Under the pieces are notes generated by a model. It ran no database searches. It saw only the letters and a list, made by a program, of their open reading frames with translations, and was not told the origin of the DNA. From Rubrobacter xylanophilus DSM 9941 (GTDB taxonomy: Bacteria > Actinomycetota > Rubrobacteria > Rubrobacterales > Rubrobacteraceae), in assembly GCF_000014185.1 (NCBI RefSeq), contig NC_008148.1:310001-374000 (forward strand): a stretch of 64,000 nucleotides of DNA, read 5' to 3'. Shown here one piece after another: positions 9,836-18,979 of the stretch. The position numbers and the translations under genes were made by a program. The number at the start of each line of letters is the position of its first letter. Within the stretch, counting starts at the first letter, position 1.

Positions 9836-10865
9836 CTATATCCCGTTCGATGCTGTCCGCCCGCGCTCCTCCTCGCCCCTGCAGGCGTCGTTCGCCCGCT
9901 CGGCGAGGGCGGCGGCGCGCTTCCTGCCGTCTATGGCGCTCTCTCCGAGGACCGCGTCGAGCCGGTCGGGGAAGTTCGTGAACATCCCGTCCACGCCCGT
10001 CGCGATGAGCCCCTCCATCTCCGCGCTCTCGTTGACGGTGTAGGGGTGGACGTCGAGGCAGCGGGCGTGCGCCGCCCCCACGAGCTCGGCGTCCACGTCG
10101 TCCTTCGAGGGGCCTATGCCGACCGCGTAGGCGGCGGTGGCGTCGAGCTTGGCCCGGATGGTCTCGCTCGTCTCCGTGCCGGAGAAGAGCTGTATCAGGG
10201 GCAGCGAGGGGTCGAGCGCGTGGACCTTCTGCAGGCTGGCGGGGGAGAAGGACTGGATAAGGACCTGCCATCGCTCGGCGGCGGGCCTCGTGAGCCCGTA
10301 CTCGTCCATCAGCCGCAACAGCTCCTCCTCCATCCCGGGCGCGGCCTCGGGGCTCTTCGTCTCGATGTAGTAGTTGACGCTCTTGCGGTACCTCTGGAAG
10401 ACCTCCTCGAGCGTGGGGATCCTCAGGCCCACGTACTCCGGCCTCGCGTACTGCGGGTACGCCTCGTTGAACCAGCTCCCGACGTCGCAGGTCTTTATCT
10501 GCGCGAGCGTCTTCTCGCGCACGAGGCCCGTGCAGTCGCCCGGCCCGGACTCGGCCGTCGGCCTAGCGGTGCGGTCAAGCGTCTCGTCGTGCAGGACGAC
10601 GAGCACGCCGTCGCGCGTCATCTGCAGGTCCTGCTCGATGTAGTCGGCGCCCATCCTGAGCGCCAGGTCGTAGGCGGTGAAGGTGTGCTCCGGCGCGTAC
10701 CCGGAGGCGCCCCTGTGCCCGACGTTCAGCACCACGTCCTCGGGCTCCGGCTGCTTCGCCCCGGCCTTCGCCCCGGCGGGCGCGGCGGCGAGCAAGACGG
10801 CCGCCGCCAGCGCCGCCGCGAGCAGGGCGGAGAGCGCCCCCCCTTCTCGTCGTTGCTCCGTGCAT
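9836..10865 (-). CDS. glpQ: Secreted glycerophosphodiester phosphodiesterase, signal peptide out of frame
   Basis: The body is a complete GDPD TIM-barrel enzyme with the catalytic segments GHRGASGYAPEHT, DYIEQDLQMTRDGVLVVLHD, IETKSPE and VDGMFTNFPD. It releases sn-glycerol-3-phosphate from deacylated lipids or teichoic-type polymers. In the strict reading frame the only usable start is a TTG at 10795 with no Shine-Dalgarno. Upstream, ATG 10863-10865 with AGAAGGGGGA before it opens the frame MHGATTRRGG, which is one base out of register with the enzyme. Removing one base from the C7 tract at 10837-10843 gives MHGATTRRGALSALLAAALA and joins a textbook signal peptide to the enzyme. The break could be a sequencing error, a mutation, or slippage at the G7 tract of the coding strand. 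I annotate the whole span as one gene with this caveat. Confidence 0.82.
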
Positions 10866-10909
10866 GGTCTCCCCCTTCTCTCGGTTTGTCGCGCCGGCGC
10901 GGTGGCTCG

Positions 10910-12472
10910 TCACCGCGCCGGCTCCAGCTCGACGGAGTGGAGCGTCTCTCCGCGCAGGTCCTTGAGGCTCACGGTCATGACCCCGGTGTCGCCGTCGATG
11001 GCGGCGTGGCCGTAGAACTGCAGGCCGTCGGAGGGCGGCTGGTTCGGGTAGTCGGCGGCCCTCTGGAAGACGACCTGCGGGCCGAAGGTCGGGTCGAGCT
11101 CGTTGGGCCCGAAGGTGCCGGCGTGCAGGGGGCCGGAGACGAACTCCCAGAAGGGGTCGAAGTCCCGGAAGGCCGCCCGCGACGGCTCGTAGCGGTGGGC
11201 GGCGGTGTAGTGCACGTCGGCGGTGAGCCAGACCGTGTTCCTTATCCTCTCGCGCTTCATGAACGAGAGGAGGTCGGCGACCTCCAGCTCGCGCCCCAGC
11301 GGCGTGCCGGGCCGGGCGTTGGCTACGGCCTCGAAGGCCGCGCCGTCGGGGACGACGAGGCCGACGGGCAGGTCGGAGGCGATCACCTTCCAGGTGGCGC
11401 GCGAGGTCTTCAGCTCGCGCTTGATCCAGCGGAGCTGGCGCTCGCCGAAGAGCTCCGTGAGCTCGCTCCGGACGGGCTGGTCGTTCGTGGTGTTGGGCCC
11501 GCGGTAGGTGCGCAGGTCGAGGAAGAAGACCTCCAGCGAGGGGCCGTAGCTTATCTTGCGGAAGATCTCGCCGCGCCGCCGCAGCGGCAGGTACTCCCGG
11601 AAGGCGCGGCGGGCCCGCGCGGCGAGCACGTCCACGTCCTTGACGGTGTAGCGGGGGTCTTCGAGCACCTCGCCGGGGTACCAGTTGTTGAGCACCTCGT
11701 GGTCGTCCCACTGCGCGAAGGTGGGGACGGCGGCGTTGAAGCGCCGCAGGTTCTCGTCCATGAGGTTGTACCTGTAGTTGCCGCGGAACTCGTCGAGCGT
11801 CTCGGCGACCTTGGCCTTCTCCTCGGTGACCACGTTGCGCCAGACGGTGCCGTCCGGCAGCACGACCCTCTCCTCCAGGGGGTTGTCGGCGTAGATGTTG
11901 TCGCCGCTGTGGACGAAGAAGTCCGGCTCCTCCCGGAGCATGGTCTCGTAGATCTTCATCCCGCCGAAGTCGGGGTTGATGCCCCAGCCCTGCCCGGCGG
12001 TGTCCCCGCCCCACACGAAGCTCACGTCGCGCCCGCGCCCGGGGGCGGTGCGGAAGCGGCCGGCGACGGCCTCTCCCACGCGCCCCGGCCGCTCCTCGTC
12101 CTCGAAGCGTACCCGGTAGAAGACCTCCTCGCCCGGGGGCAGCCCCCGCAGCTCGAGCCGCGCGGTGAGGTCGGTCTGCGGGGTGGCGACGGGGCCGCGG
12201 TAGCGGCGGACCCTGCGGAACGACTCCGTCGGGGAGACCTCCACTATCATGCGCGCCGGGCGGTCGGCGCGCGCCCAGACTACGCCGCCGCGGAGGCCCA
12301 CGTCGCCGCTCTGGACGCCGTGGGTGACGCGGGGTCGCCCCGTCGTGCCGCCCCGCTTCGGCCGCGCCCACACCGGGGAGCCGGAGATCAGGATCAGGCC
12401 CGCCGCCCCCGCGGCCCCGAGAAAGCGGCGGCGGGTGACCCCCGCCCGGGGGCGGCTATCCCGCTGCGCCAT
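10910..12472 (-). CDS. phoD: PhoD-type alkaline phosphatase/phosphodiesterase (first copy)
   Basis: This is a 520-residue PhoD protein exported by the Tat route. The N-terminus has a twin-arginine signal (GVTRRRFLGAAGAAGLILI). An N-terminal PhoD_N beta domain (THGVQSGDVGLRGGVVWARAD) is followed by the metallophosphatase domain with HSGDNIYADNP, WDDHEVLNNWYPGE and LTADVHYTAAHRY, the Ca/Fe ligands of the family. It acts outside the membrane on phosphate mono- and diesters. The ATG is 11 bp after the phoX stop, preceded by GCAGGGG, so the two are co-transcribed. A second, diverged PhoD sits at 14761-16245. Confidence 0.92.
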   Translation of the reverse strand: MAQRDSRPRAGVTRRRFLGAAGAAGLILISGSPVWARPKRGGTTGRPRVTHGVQSGDVGLRGGVVWARADRPARMIVEVSPTESFRRVRRYRGPVATPQTDLTARLELRGLPPGEEVFYRVRFEDEERPGRVGEAVAGRFRTAPGRGRDVSFVWGGDTAGQGWGINPDFGGMKIYETMLREEPDFFVHSGDNIYADNPLEERVVLPDGTVWRNVVTEEKAKVAETLDEFRGNYRYNLMDENLRRFNAAVPTFAQWDDHEVLNNWYPGEVLEDPRYTVKDVDVLAARARRAFREYLPLRRRGEIFRKISYGPSLEVFFLDLRTYRGPNTTNDQPVRSELTELFGERQLRWIKRELKTSRATWKVIASDLPVGLVVPDGAAFEAVANARPGTPLGRELEVADLLSFMKRERIRNTVWLTADVHYTAAHRYEPSRAAFRDFDPFWEFVSGPLHAGTFGPNELDPTFGPQVVFQRAADYPNQPPSDGLQFYGHAAIDGDTGVMTVSLKDLRGETLHSVELEPAR

Positions 12473-12483
12473 CCCCTGCGCCC

Positions 12484-14526
12484 TCAGCTCCCGATGCGCC
12501 TCTCGCCGCGGCCGGTCTTGAAGACGCTCACGACCGAGGGGCGGGGCTGGCCGCCGTCGGGCCAGCGGCTCGCGGGGTTGTCGGGCGAGGCGCCGTCCAC
12601 CTCGCCGGGGTGCTGCACGGCGCAGAAGATGGTCCTCTGGTCGGGGGTGATGCGCGGCCCGCAGGCCTCGGCCCCTACGGGGACGGTGAGGAACTGTCGC
12701 AGGTAGCCCCGCTCGGGGCCCTCGACGGGGACGGCGAAGAAGCCGTCGTTCTGCCCGAGCGCCCCGCCGCTGTCCGTGGCGATCCAGAGGTTCCCCCGCT
12801 CGTCGAAGGCGAGGTTGTCCGGCGAGGAGATGGGGCTGACCTGGTCCTTGTCGTAGCCGGCGAAGTAGGTGGAGGGGTCGTCGGGGTCGCCGCAGAGCAG
12901 GAAGACCCTCCAGCGGAAGCGGGTCGCCGCCGGGTCGTCGCCCTCCTCGGAGATCTCCAGCACGTGCCCGTGCTTGTTGTTGGTGCGGGGGTTGGCCTCG
13001 TCCGCCGCGGTGCGCCGGGTGTTGTTGGTGAGCGCGGCGTAGACCCTGTCGTTGACGGGGTTGCGCTGGATGTCCTCCGGGCGGTCCATCTTGGTCGCGC
13101 CCACCCTGTCGGCGGCGAGCCGGGTGTTGATGAGCACCTCCGCCGCGCTCATCCCGGGCACGAAGCTCTCCTCGCCGCTGACGAGCGGCACCCACTCGCC
13201 GGTCCCGTCGAAGGCCCCGTCGGAGGGCAGCTCTCCGCTGCCGTCTATCTCCTGCGGCGGGCTGTCGCCGCTGAAGCGGGCGACGTACAGGGTCCCCTCC
13301 TCGAGCAGGGCGAGGTTGTGCTCCCGGGCGCGCCGGCTGCTGCCCCTCGCCATCTTGCGGGAGCTGACGAACTTGTAGACGTACTCGAAGCGCTCGTCGT
13401 CGCCCATGTACGAGACGGCCCGCCCGTCGCGGGAGAGCGTGGTCTCGGCGCCCTCGTGCTTGACGCGCCCGAGCGCGGTGTGCTTGCGCGGCACGGAGTC
13501 CGGGTCGAACGGGTCGACCTCGACGACGTAGCCGAACCGGAAGCCCTCGTTGGGGTGCCTGGCGAGGTCGAAGCGCTCCTCGACGCGCTCCCAGCCGCGG
13601 TAGCCGAAGTCCGGAAGCGTCGCGCCGAAGCCGTAGCGCTCGTAGGAGGCGCGCTTTTCGGGGTCCTCCACGGCCCCGGCGTTGACGAAGTACTGGTTGT
13701 AGTTCTCCTCGCCGGAGAGGTAGGTGCCCCAGGGGGTGAGGCCGCCGGCGCAGTTGTTGAGGCACCCGAGCACCGTACGGCCCTCGGGGTCGGCCTCGGT
13801 GCGCAGCCACTCGTGCCCGGCTGCCGGGCCGGTGAGCCGCATCGGGGTCATCGCGGTGATGCGGCGGTTGTAGCGCCGGGAGCGCACCATCTCGTAGCCG
13901 CCCCTGCGCCGCCTGCGGACCTCGACGACGGAGATGCCGTGGGCCATGAGCTCGACCCGGATGCGCTCGGGGTCCTCCGGGGAGGTGCCCGTGGCGGGGT
14001 CGAAGCCGCGGAACATCAGCTCGGTGTTGGTGTACTCGTGGTTTACGACGAGCAGGGCCCGCCCGCCGTCGCGCCCGCGCAGGGGGAAGAAGGCCACGTA
14101 GTCGCAGTTGTAGCCGAACTGCTTGGATTGGGCCTCGGCGGTCTGGTTCTCGAAGTCGAACTCGGGGGCGCCCGGCAGGATCGGGTCGCCCCACCGCACG
14201 ACGACCTCGTAGTCGTAGCCGTCCGGCACGACCACGTCGTCGAGGCTGTTGGGCGGCACCGGCTCGAAGGTGAGCCCGCTCCTGCGCCGGGCCCCCGCGG
14301 GGCGCGCGCCCGCGTACAGGACGACGGCCGCCGCCGCCCCGAGCTTGAGGAAGCCCCTGCGGCTCAGCGCCCGGCTCAGGACGTCGCCGAAGTACGGGTT
14401 GTCGCTGGCGTTGGGCGCCTCGTGGGCGCAGGCGTTCCCGCAGCGGTAGGCGCAGGTCATCGCCGAGCGGCCCCCGGCGTGGCTCAGTACCGGCAGGGCC
14501 CTCCCTGCCCCGGAACTCTTCTCCAC
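12484..14526 (-). CDS. phoX: PhoX alkaline phosphatase (DUF839 family)
   Basis: This 680-residue secreted calcium/iron phosphatase has the conserved N-terminal segment GGRSAMTCAYRCGNACAHE. A twin-arginine signal (SRRGFLKLGAAAAVVL) follows at about residue 57, later than usual but normal for actinobacterial PhoX. Core motifs include NHEYTNTELMF, NNCAGGLTPWGTYLSGEENYN, KHEGAETTLSRDGRAVSYMGDD, SSPDNLAFD and CAVQHPGE. I chose GTG 14526, which has AGGAGG five bases upstream and matches the family N-terminus; ATG 14460 would drop the front. It is the first gene of the phoX-phoD-glpQ-ushA run. The 234-bp upstream gap contains repeated TTGTT(G/A)C elements. Confidence 0.93.
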   Translation of the reverse strand: MEKSSGAGRALPVLSHAGGRSAMTCAYRCGNACAHEAPNASDNPYFGDVLSRALSRRGFLKLGAAAAVVLYAGARPAGARRRSGLTFEPVPPNSLDDVVVPDGYDYEVVVRWGDPILPGAPEFDFENQTAEAQSKQFGYNCDYVAFFPLRGRDGGRALLVVNHEYTNTELMFRGFDPATGTSPEDPERIRVELMAHGISVVEVRRRRRGGYEMVRSRRYNRRITAMTPMRLTGPAAGHEWLRTEADPEGRTVLGCLNNCAGGLTPWGTYLSGEENYNQYFVNAGAVEDPEKRASYERYGFGATLPDFGYRGWERVEERFDLARHPNEGFRFGYVVEVDPFDPDSVPRKHTALGRVKHEGAETTLSRDGRAVSYMGDDERFEYVYKFVSSRKMARGSSRRAREHNLALLEEGTLYVARFSGDSPPQEIDGSGELPSDGAFDGTGEWVPLVSGEESFVPGMSAAEVLINTRLAADRVGATKMDRPEDIQRNPVNDRVYAALTNNTRRTAADEANPRTNNKHGHVLEISEEGDDPAATRFRWRVFLLCGDPDDPSTYFAGYDKDQVSPISSPDNLAFDERGNLWIATDSGGALGQNDGFFAVPVEGPERGYLRQFLTVPVGAEACGPRITPDQRTIFCAVQHPGEVDGASPDNPASRWPDGGQPRPSVVSVFKTGRGERRIGS

Positions 14527-14670
14527 TCTCCCCTCCTGTCTTCTCTCTGTGCCCGGATGGAGACTGCCCGCGGAGGATCGGCCACCCCGCGGCCCGTCGC
14601 GGCTCCTGCCTCCCACTCTCTTCCCCCTGTCTCCTGTACGGGCGTAACTTAGCACAATTCGCTGAAGCTT

Positions 14671-14754
14671 TTGTTACATCGGCGCCCGCCCTCCGCGCCG
14701 TTGTTGCCCACGTATAGCACCGCCGGCGGGAGGCTTTGTTGCACGCGGGTGAAC
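14671..14754 (-). promoter_or_regulatory. phoX upstream region with repeated TTGTT(A/G)C(A/C) elements and a GTTCAC site
   Basis: The gap 14527-14760 holds three copies of TTGTTrC, written on the plus strand: 14671-14678, 14701-14708 and 14736-14743, spaced 30 and 35 bp. On the minus strand GTTCACCC lies at 14747-14754, the half-site seen in actinobacterial PhoP boxes, but no matching second half follows at 11 bp. A possible extended -10 (TGCTAAGTT) lies downstream of the last repeat. The arrangement suggests activator binding for a phosphate-starvation operon, without proof of which regulator. Confidence 0.35.
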
Positions 14755-14760
14755 GGGGCT

Positions 14761-16245
14761 TTAAAAAGCCCTGCGGGCCTCGGGGCTTCCGGCCTCCACG
14801 GCCCACGAGGAGGCGGTGACCATCCTCTCGGGGCCCTCCAGGAGCCGGAAGTCGGCCCGCAGCAGGCCCTCCTGGAGAGAGCAGCGGACGTACCCCCGCC
14901 GGTCGCCCCCGAAGTACTTGACGTGCGGGTTCTCGCCCAGCGCCCGCTCCACCCGGTCCGCCCACGGGCAGCCCGAGCTGATGGAGGGGGTGACGATCTC
15001 GGGGGCCACCGTCTGGGAGGCGGGGTCGCGGAAGTCGGCCTTGAGGTCGTTGACGAACCCGGCGTGCCAGTCGCCGGAGAGGACCACCGGTCCGGAGGGC
15101 CGCCGCTCGCGCAGGAAGCCGAGCAGCCGCCGGCGGGCCGCCGCGTACCCGTCCCACTGGTCGTGGTTTACGCTCACGCCCGGCCCGGTGTCGTAGTCGT
15201 AGCGGGCGAGCATGGTCTGCTGGGCGATGAGGTTCCAGCGCGCCCGCGAGCGCCGCAGGCCGGAGAAGAGCCAGCGCCGCTGCTCCTCGCCCAGCATGGA
15301 GCGGCCGGGCTCCAGCGCCTCCGGCCTGCGGGGGGCGATGAGCCGGCCGGTGGGCTGGTCGTCCCGGTGCTGGCGGGTGTCGAGGAGGTGTAGCTCGGCG
15401 AGGCCGCCGAACCGGAGGCGCCTGTGCAGGCGCATGCGCGGCCCCCGCGGCAGCGAGGAGGGCCTGAGGGGCATGTGCTCGTAGTAGGCCTGGAAGGCCG
15501 CGGCCCTGATGCGCAGGAACTCCTCCCGCCCGAGCTCCGGGTAGTCCTCCGGGTAGGGGCCCGCCCAGTCGTTGTCCACCTCGTGGTCGTCGGGGACGGC
15601 GACGAAGGGGAAGGCGGCGTGGGCCTCGCGCAGCGCCGGGGCGCTCTTGTACAGGCCGTAGAGGCGGCGGAAGTCCGCGAGCGTGCGGGTGTCCTCCTCC
15701 TCGTAGACGTAGTCGCCGAGGTGGACGACGAGGTCCAGCTCCTCCCCCGCCATCCGCCGGTAGGCCGGGTAGTCTCCCCCCGCCCAGTCCTGGCAGGAGG
15801 CGAGCGCGAAGGAGAGGCTCCCCACCGCCTCCCCGGGAGCGGGCAGCGTCCTCGCCCTGCCCACGGGGCTCACCTCCCCTCCCGCCTCGAACCTGTACCA
15901 GTACCACCTCCCAGACCTCAAGCCCCCAACCTCAACGTGCACGCTGTGCCCAAGCTCCGGCCGCGCCTCGGCCCTCCCCGCCCTCACCACCCTCCGGAAG
16001 CCCTCATCCTCGGAAACCTCCCAGCGCACCGCGTGCTCTGCGTCTTCCGGCATGCCCCCAAGGCCGTCCGGGGCGAGGGGGTCCGGGGCGAGGCGGGTCC
16101 AGATGACGAAGCCGTCGGGGGAGGGCTCTCCCGAGGCCACCCCGAGCCGGAAGGGGTAGTCCGGGAGCCGCTCGCCGCCGCAGCGGACGAGCACGGGCAG
16201 GAGCGCGAGCGCCCCCGCCGCGCGCAGGAAACGCCCACGATCCAT
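14761..16245 (-). CDS. phoD: PhoD-type alkaline phosphatase (second copy)
   Basis: This is a PhoD-family phosphatase of about 494 residues. The N-terminus (MDRGRFLRAAGALALLPVLV) is a signal sequence with an RGR in place of the usual RR, so Tat export is likely but not certain. A PhoD_N domain (RLGVASGEPSPDGFVIWTRL) is followed by the catalytic motifs HLGDYVYEEE, DDHEVDNDWAGP, QQTMLARYDYD and LSGDWHAGFVND. It is closer to the Streptomyces-type PhoD layout than the first copy. The start is uncertain: ATG 16245 lacks a clear Shine-Dalgarno, and an in-frame GTG at 16272 is possible. It follows the glycosidase-like gene by about 50 bp on the same strand and precedes the phoX promoter region. Confidence 0.9.
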   Translation of the reverse strand: MDRGRFLRAAGALALLPVLVRCGGERLPDYPFRLGVASGEPSPDGFVIWTRLAPDPLAPDGLGGMPEDAEHAVRWEVSEDEGFRRVVRAGRAEARPELGHSVHVEVGGLRSGRWYWYRFEAGGEVSPVGRARTLPAPGEAVGSLSFALASCQDWAGGDYPAYRRMAGEELDLVVHLGDYVYEEEDTRTLADFRRLYGLYKSAPALREAHAAFPFVAVPDDHEVDNDWAGPYPEDYPELGREEFLRIRAAAFQAYYEHMPLRPSSLPRGPRMRLHRRLRFGGLAELHLLDTRQHRDDQPTGRLIAPRRPEALEPGRSMLGEEQRRWLFSGLRRSRARWNLIAQQTMLARYDYDTGPGVSVNHDQWDGYAAARRRLLGFLRERRPSGPVVLSGDWHAGFVNDLKADFRDPASQTVAPEIVTPSISSGCPWADRVERALGENPHVKYFGGDRRGYVRCSLQEGLLRADFRLLEGPERMVTASSWAVEAGSPEARRAF

Positions 16246-16294
16246 CCTGGCCTGGCTCAGGCCGCCTCCCACGCGCCGAGTCTAACACCGGGGG

Positions 16295-18904
16295 CTACCG
16301 GGTGCGGACGACGAGCTCCTGCTCGCCCTCGGTCCCCGCCTCCACGAGCACCTCCAGCCCGCGGTTGGTCTCCTCGACCCTGTAGCGGGTCCTCTCGCCG
16401 TTGAGCCTCACGCTGCGGACCTTCGCGCCGCGCGGGAGGGTGTGCCCGACGACGAGCTCCTCGAGCGCCACGTCCGGCTCGACGGTGGTGCGGTAGGTGT
16501 TCCTGCCTCGCTCCGCGGAGACGGCGACCGATCCGTCGCCGAGCCGGATGTTCTCGCCGGAGATGGGGGAGGAGCCCTCGGGGACCTGCGGGACGACCGA
16601 GAGCTCGCCGCGGCCCATGTCCGGGCGGACGCCGAGCCACTGGTGGACGATCGGCCAGAGCGTGCCGTAGGCGCCCCAGGCCTGCAGCACCATCGCCCGC
16701 TCGTTGAGCGGCCGGTCTATGGAGCGCCCGTAGTCGGGGGAGGGGGCGATCTCGGGCATCGCCCCGGGCTGCTCGTCGGGGATGAGCTGCAGGGCGGCGT
16801 TTGCGCCGGTGTAGTGCCGCTGCTGGTCCTCGCCGAGCCTGCCGTAGTTGCCCTCGCCGACCGCCATGACGGCGGTGTTGAGCGTGAAGATGCTGCGCTC
16901 GGAGGGCACCTCGGAGACGTGCTCGTCGCAGCTCGCTCCCGGGTTGCCGCCCCCGGCCGCGGTCGGGCCGGTCCCGGTGTGGTACATCCCGAAGCGGTCG
17001 GTGTAGCAGGCGAGCTCGCGCTCGCGCAGGGCGGCGAGGCCGTGCTCGCGGGAGGCGAGCCCCGGCACCGTCTCGCCCCTGCGGTCCACGAGCTCGACCT
17101 CCATGGGGGTCGCCCCGATCCAGTGCCGCTGGAAGACCCGCTCGTTGCCCGGGTTCCTCAGGGAGTCGGCGTACTGCGTCGCCCCCTCGCGCCCGAACCA
17201 CCAGGCCCGCTCGAAGCGCCGCTCCATCGCGCGGGTGCGCTTCACGGCCCACCTCTCGGTCTCTTCGTCGCCCCTGCTGCGGGCCATGTCGGCGAGGTCG
17301 TAGAGGCCGCGGATGGTGTAGACGGCATTATCCAGCTTCTCCTCGCCCATCCCCTCGCGCTCGACGTTGCCGAGGCCCTCGGGCCAGAGGTCGCCGTCCT
17401 CGTCGAGCTCGCGGAAGATGTAGTGCATGTTGCGCCTGGCGAAGCCGTACATCTCGTCGCGGAAGGCGTCGTCGCCGGTCCAGCGCCAGACGAGGGCGAC
17501 GGCGCTCGGGAACTTGGCGGTCTCGTCGGTGTTGCCGGGGTCGGCGTTGGATCCGAAGTAGACGCTGCCGTCGGTCACGACCTCGTGGACGACCTTGCCG
17601 CTGCCGCCGTTGTCTATCTCGCTCACGTCCCGGAGCGCCCGCAGGTGGTCCTTTATGGGCTCGAACTGCCCGGCGGCGACGCTGGCGAAGGCGGTGTACT
17701 CGCCGTCGGTGGCGAAGAGCCACTGGTAGTCCGGGAAGCCTGCGCCGAGGAAGCGCGCCCGGTCGAGCTCACCCTCGGGGGCCGGGTAGCTCTGCCCGGC
17801 GTTGGTCTCCCGGATCTCCAGGTCTTCCGCGGCCTGCACGGAGTCGGCGAGGTTCTGCTTGCTCCACTCTATGCCCCGCTCCAGCCGCCGGTCGCCCGGG
17901 AGATCCAGGCTCGTGTACCGCGCCAGCGCGAGCCGCCCGGAGACCTTCTCCTCGAGCAGCGCCTCGGGGTCGGCGAGCGCCGCCTCGTGCTCCTCTATGG
18001 CCGCGGCCACCGCGTCTTCGGGGGCCTCGCCGTCGGAGGCCTCGCCGTCGAAGTCCGCCCCCGCGACGGCGAACCACACGGTCCTCGTCTCCCCGGCGGG
18101 GACGGTGATCTCGTAGCGGAGCTGGCCGCCCTTCCCCTTGCCGTAGGCGGTGTCGTCGCAGCGGTCGGGGGCCTCCTCCGGGGAGGCGGGGCAGATCACG
18201 GGCGGGTCCTGCGGGCCGCGGAAGTCCTCCCCCGTGTCGCTGCCGCTCGGCTCGAGGCTCGAGCCGACGACCGCCGCCCAGTCGTGGGGGAGGGCGTTCT
18301 CGGCCGGGGGCGTCCCCCTCTCCCGGAAGACGAGCCTGCCGTGCTCGACGGAGACGCTGTCCTCGAGGTTGTAGGTCTTCTGGCTCGGGGTGGTCTCGCC
18401 CCAGGGGTAGGCTCCCATGAGCTCGGAGTGGGCGTCCACCTTGAGGGTGAGGCTCTGCTCGGTCTCGGCGCTGAAGGTGAGGCCGAAGAGGGCCGCGCGG
18501 AGCCCGTCGGGGACGAAGTCGGTGCGGGTGACGGCGAGCCCCTCGCGGCCCGGCAGCTCCATCCTCACGTACCCGTAGCCGCTGGTGAAGCGGGTCGCCG
18601 GGGGGAGCCACTCGCCGTCTACGCCGAACCAGATGCCGTCGAGGAGCTTTATCGGGGGGCTCCAGACGCCGCCCATCTCGCCGCGGGTGTGGAAGCCCAT
18701 CGCCGGGAAGCGCCCGTCCTCGGTGCCCACGACGTAGGCCCGCTCGCCCGTCGTCACGTAGCGCCTCTCCTCGAGGCGCTCGCTCACCGAGAGCGTGGGG
18801 GAGTCCGGGGCGCCCTGCGCGGAGGCGGGCAGGGCCGGCAAGAGCAACGCCAGCGCGGTGAAGAACCCCCACGCGAGCCGGCGCGAAAACAGCGGCGGTG
18901 CCAT
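16295..18904 (-). CDS. Secreted six-hairpin (alpha/alpha)6 glycosidase-like protein
   Basis: This is an 869-residue exported protein. The signal peptide is residues 1-29 (FFTALALLLPALPASAQG). Residues 40-300 form a beta-rich N-terminal domain. About 320-770 is a helical (alpha/alpha)6-barrel segment (GAGFPDYQWLFATDGEYTAF, DEDGDLWPEGLGNVEREGMG, LDNAVYTIRGLYDLADMA) like those of glycogen-debranching-type amylo-alpha-1,6-glucosidases and related GH families. The C-terminal 100 residues look like the accessory beta sheet. Acidic residues in YQWLFATDGE and DLWPEG could be catalytic, but the exact family and substrate are not decided by eye. It could trim extracellular glycan or recover glucan outside the cell. 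A good promoter sits just upstream. Confidence 0.75.
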   Translation of the reverse strand: MAPPLFSRRLAWGFFTALALLLPALPASAQGAPDSPTLSVSERLEERRYVTTGERAYVVGTEDGRFPAMGFHTRGEMGGVWSPPIKLLDGIWFGVDGEWLPPATRFTSGYGYVRMELPGREGLAVTRTDFVPDGLRAALFGLTFSAETEQSLTLKVDAHSELMGAYPWGETTPSQKTYNLEDSVSVEHGRLVFRERGTPPAENALPHDWAAVVGSSLEPSGSDTGEDFRGPQDPPVICPASPEEAPDRCDDTAYGKGKGGQLRYEITVPAGETRTVWFAVAGADFDGEASDGEAPEDAVAAAIEEHEAALADPEALLEEKVSGRLALARYTSLDLPGDRRLERGIEWSKQNLADSVQAAEDLEIRETNAGQSYPAPEGELDRARFLGAGFPDYQWLFATDGEYTAFASVAAGQFEPIKDHLRALRDVSEIDNGGSGKVVHEVVTDGSVYFGSNADPGNTDETAKFPSAVALVWRWTGDDAFRDEMYGFARRNMHYIFRELDEDGDLWPEGLGNVEREGMGEEKLDNAVYTIRGLYDLADMARSRGDEETERWAVKRTRAMERRFERAWWFGREGATQYADSLRNPGNERVFQRHWIGATPMEVELVDRRGETVPGLASREHGLAALRERELACYTDRFGMYHTGTGPTAAGGGNPGASCDEHVSEVPSERSIFTLNTAVMAVGEGNYGRLGEDQQRHYTGANAALQLIPDEQPGAMPEIAPSPDYGRSIDRPLNERAMVLQAWGAYGTLWPIVHQWLGVRPDMGRGELSVVPQVPEGSSPISGENIRLGDGSVAVSAERGRNTYRTTVEPDVALEELVVGHTLPRGAKVRSVRLNGERTRYRVEETNRGLEVLVEAGTEGEQELVVRTR

Positions 18905-18937
18905 CTCGCTTCCCCCTTTCCTCGCCCGGATGCGGGC

Positions 18938-18966
18938 AGTCTACAGGGGCGCCCCGCCCGCGGCAA
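18938..18966 (-). promoter_or_regulatory. Promoter of the six-hairpin glycosidase gene
   Basis: On the minus strand the -35 TTGCCG (18961-18966), an exact 17-bp spacer and the -10 TAGACT (18938-18943) lie about 35 bases before the ATG, which also has a purine-rich GAAAGGGGGAAG ribosome site. Confidence 0.6.
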
Positions 18967-18979
18967 CATGTAGGCGGCG

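Noticed and set aside
10910-15907. A single 1665-codon minus-strand frame covering phoD, phoX and part of the second phoD
   Set aside because: Only the last part (phoD) reads as protein; the rest is out of frame with phoX and PhoD2, whose own frames are clear.
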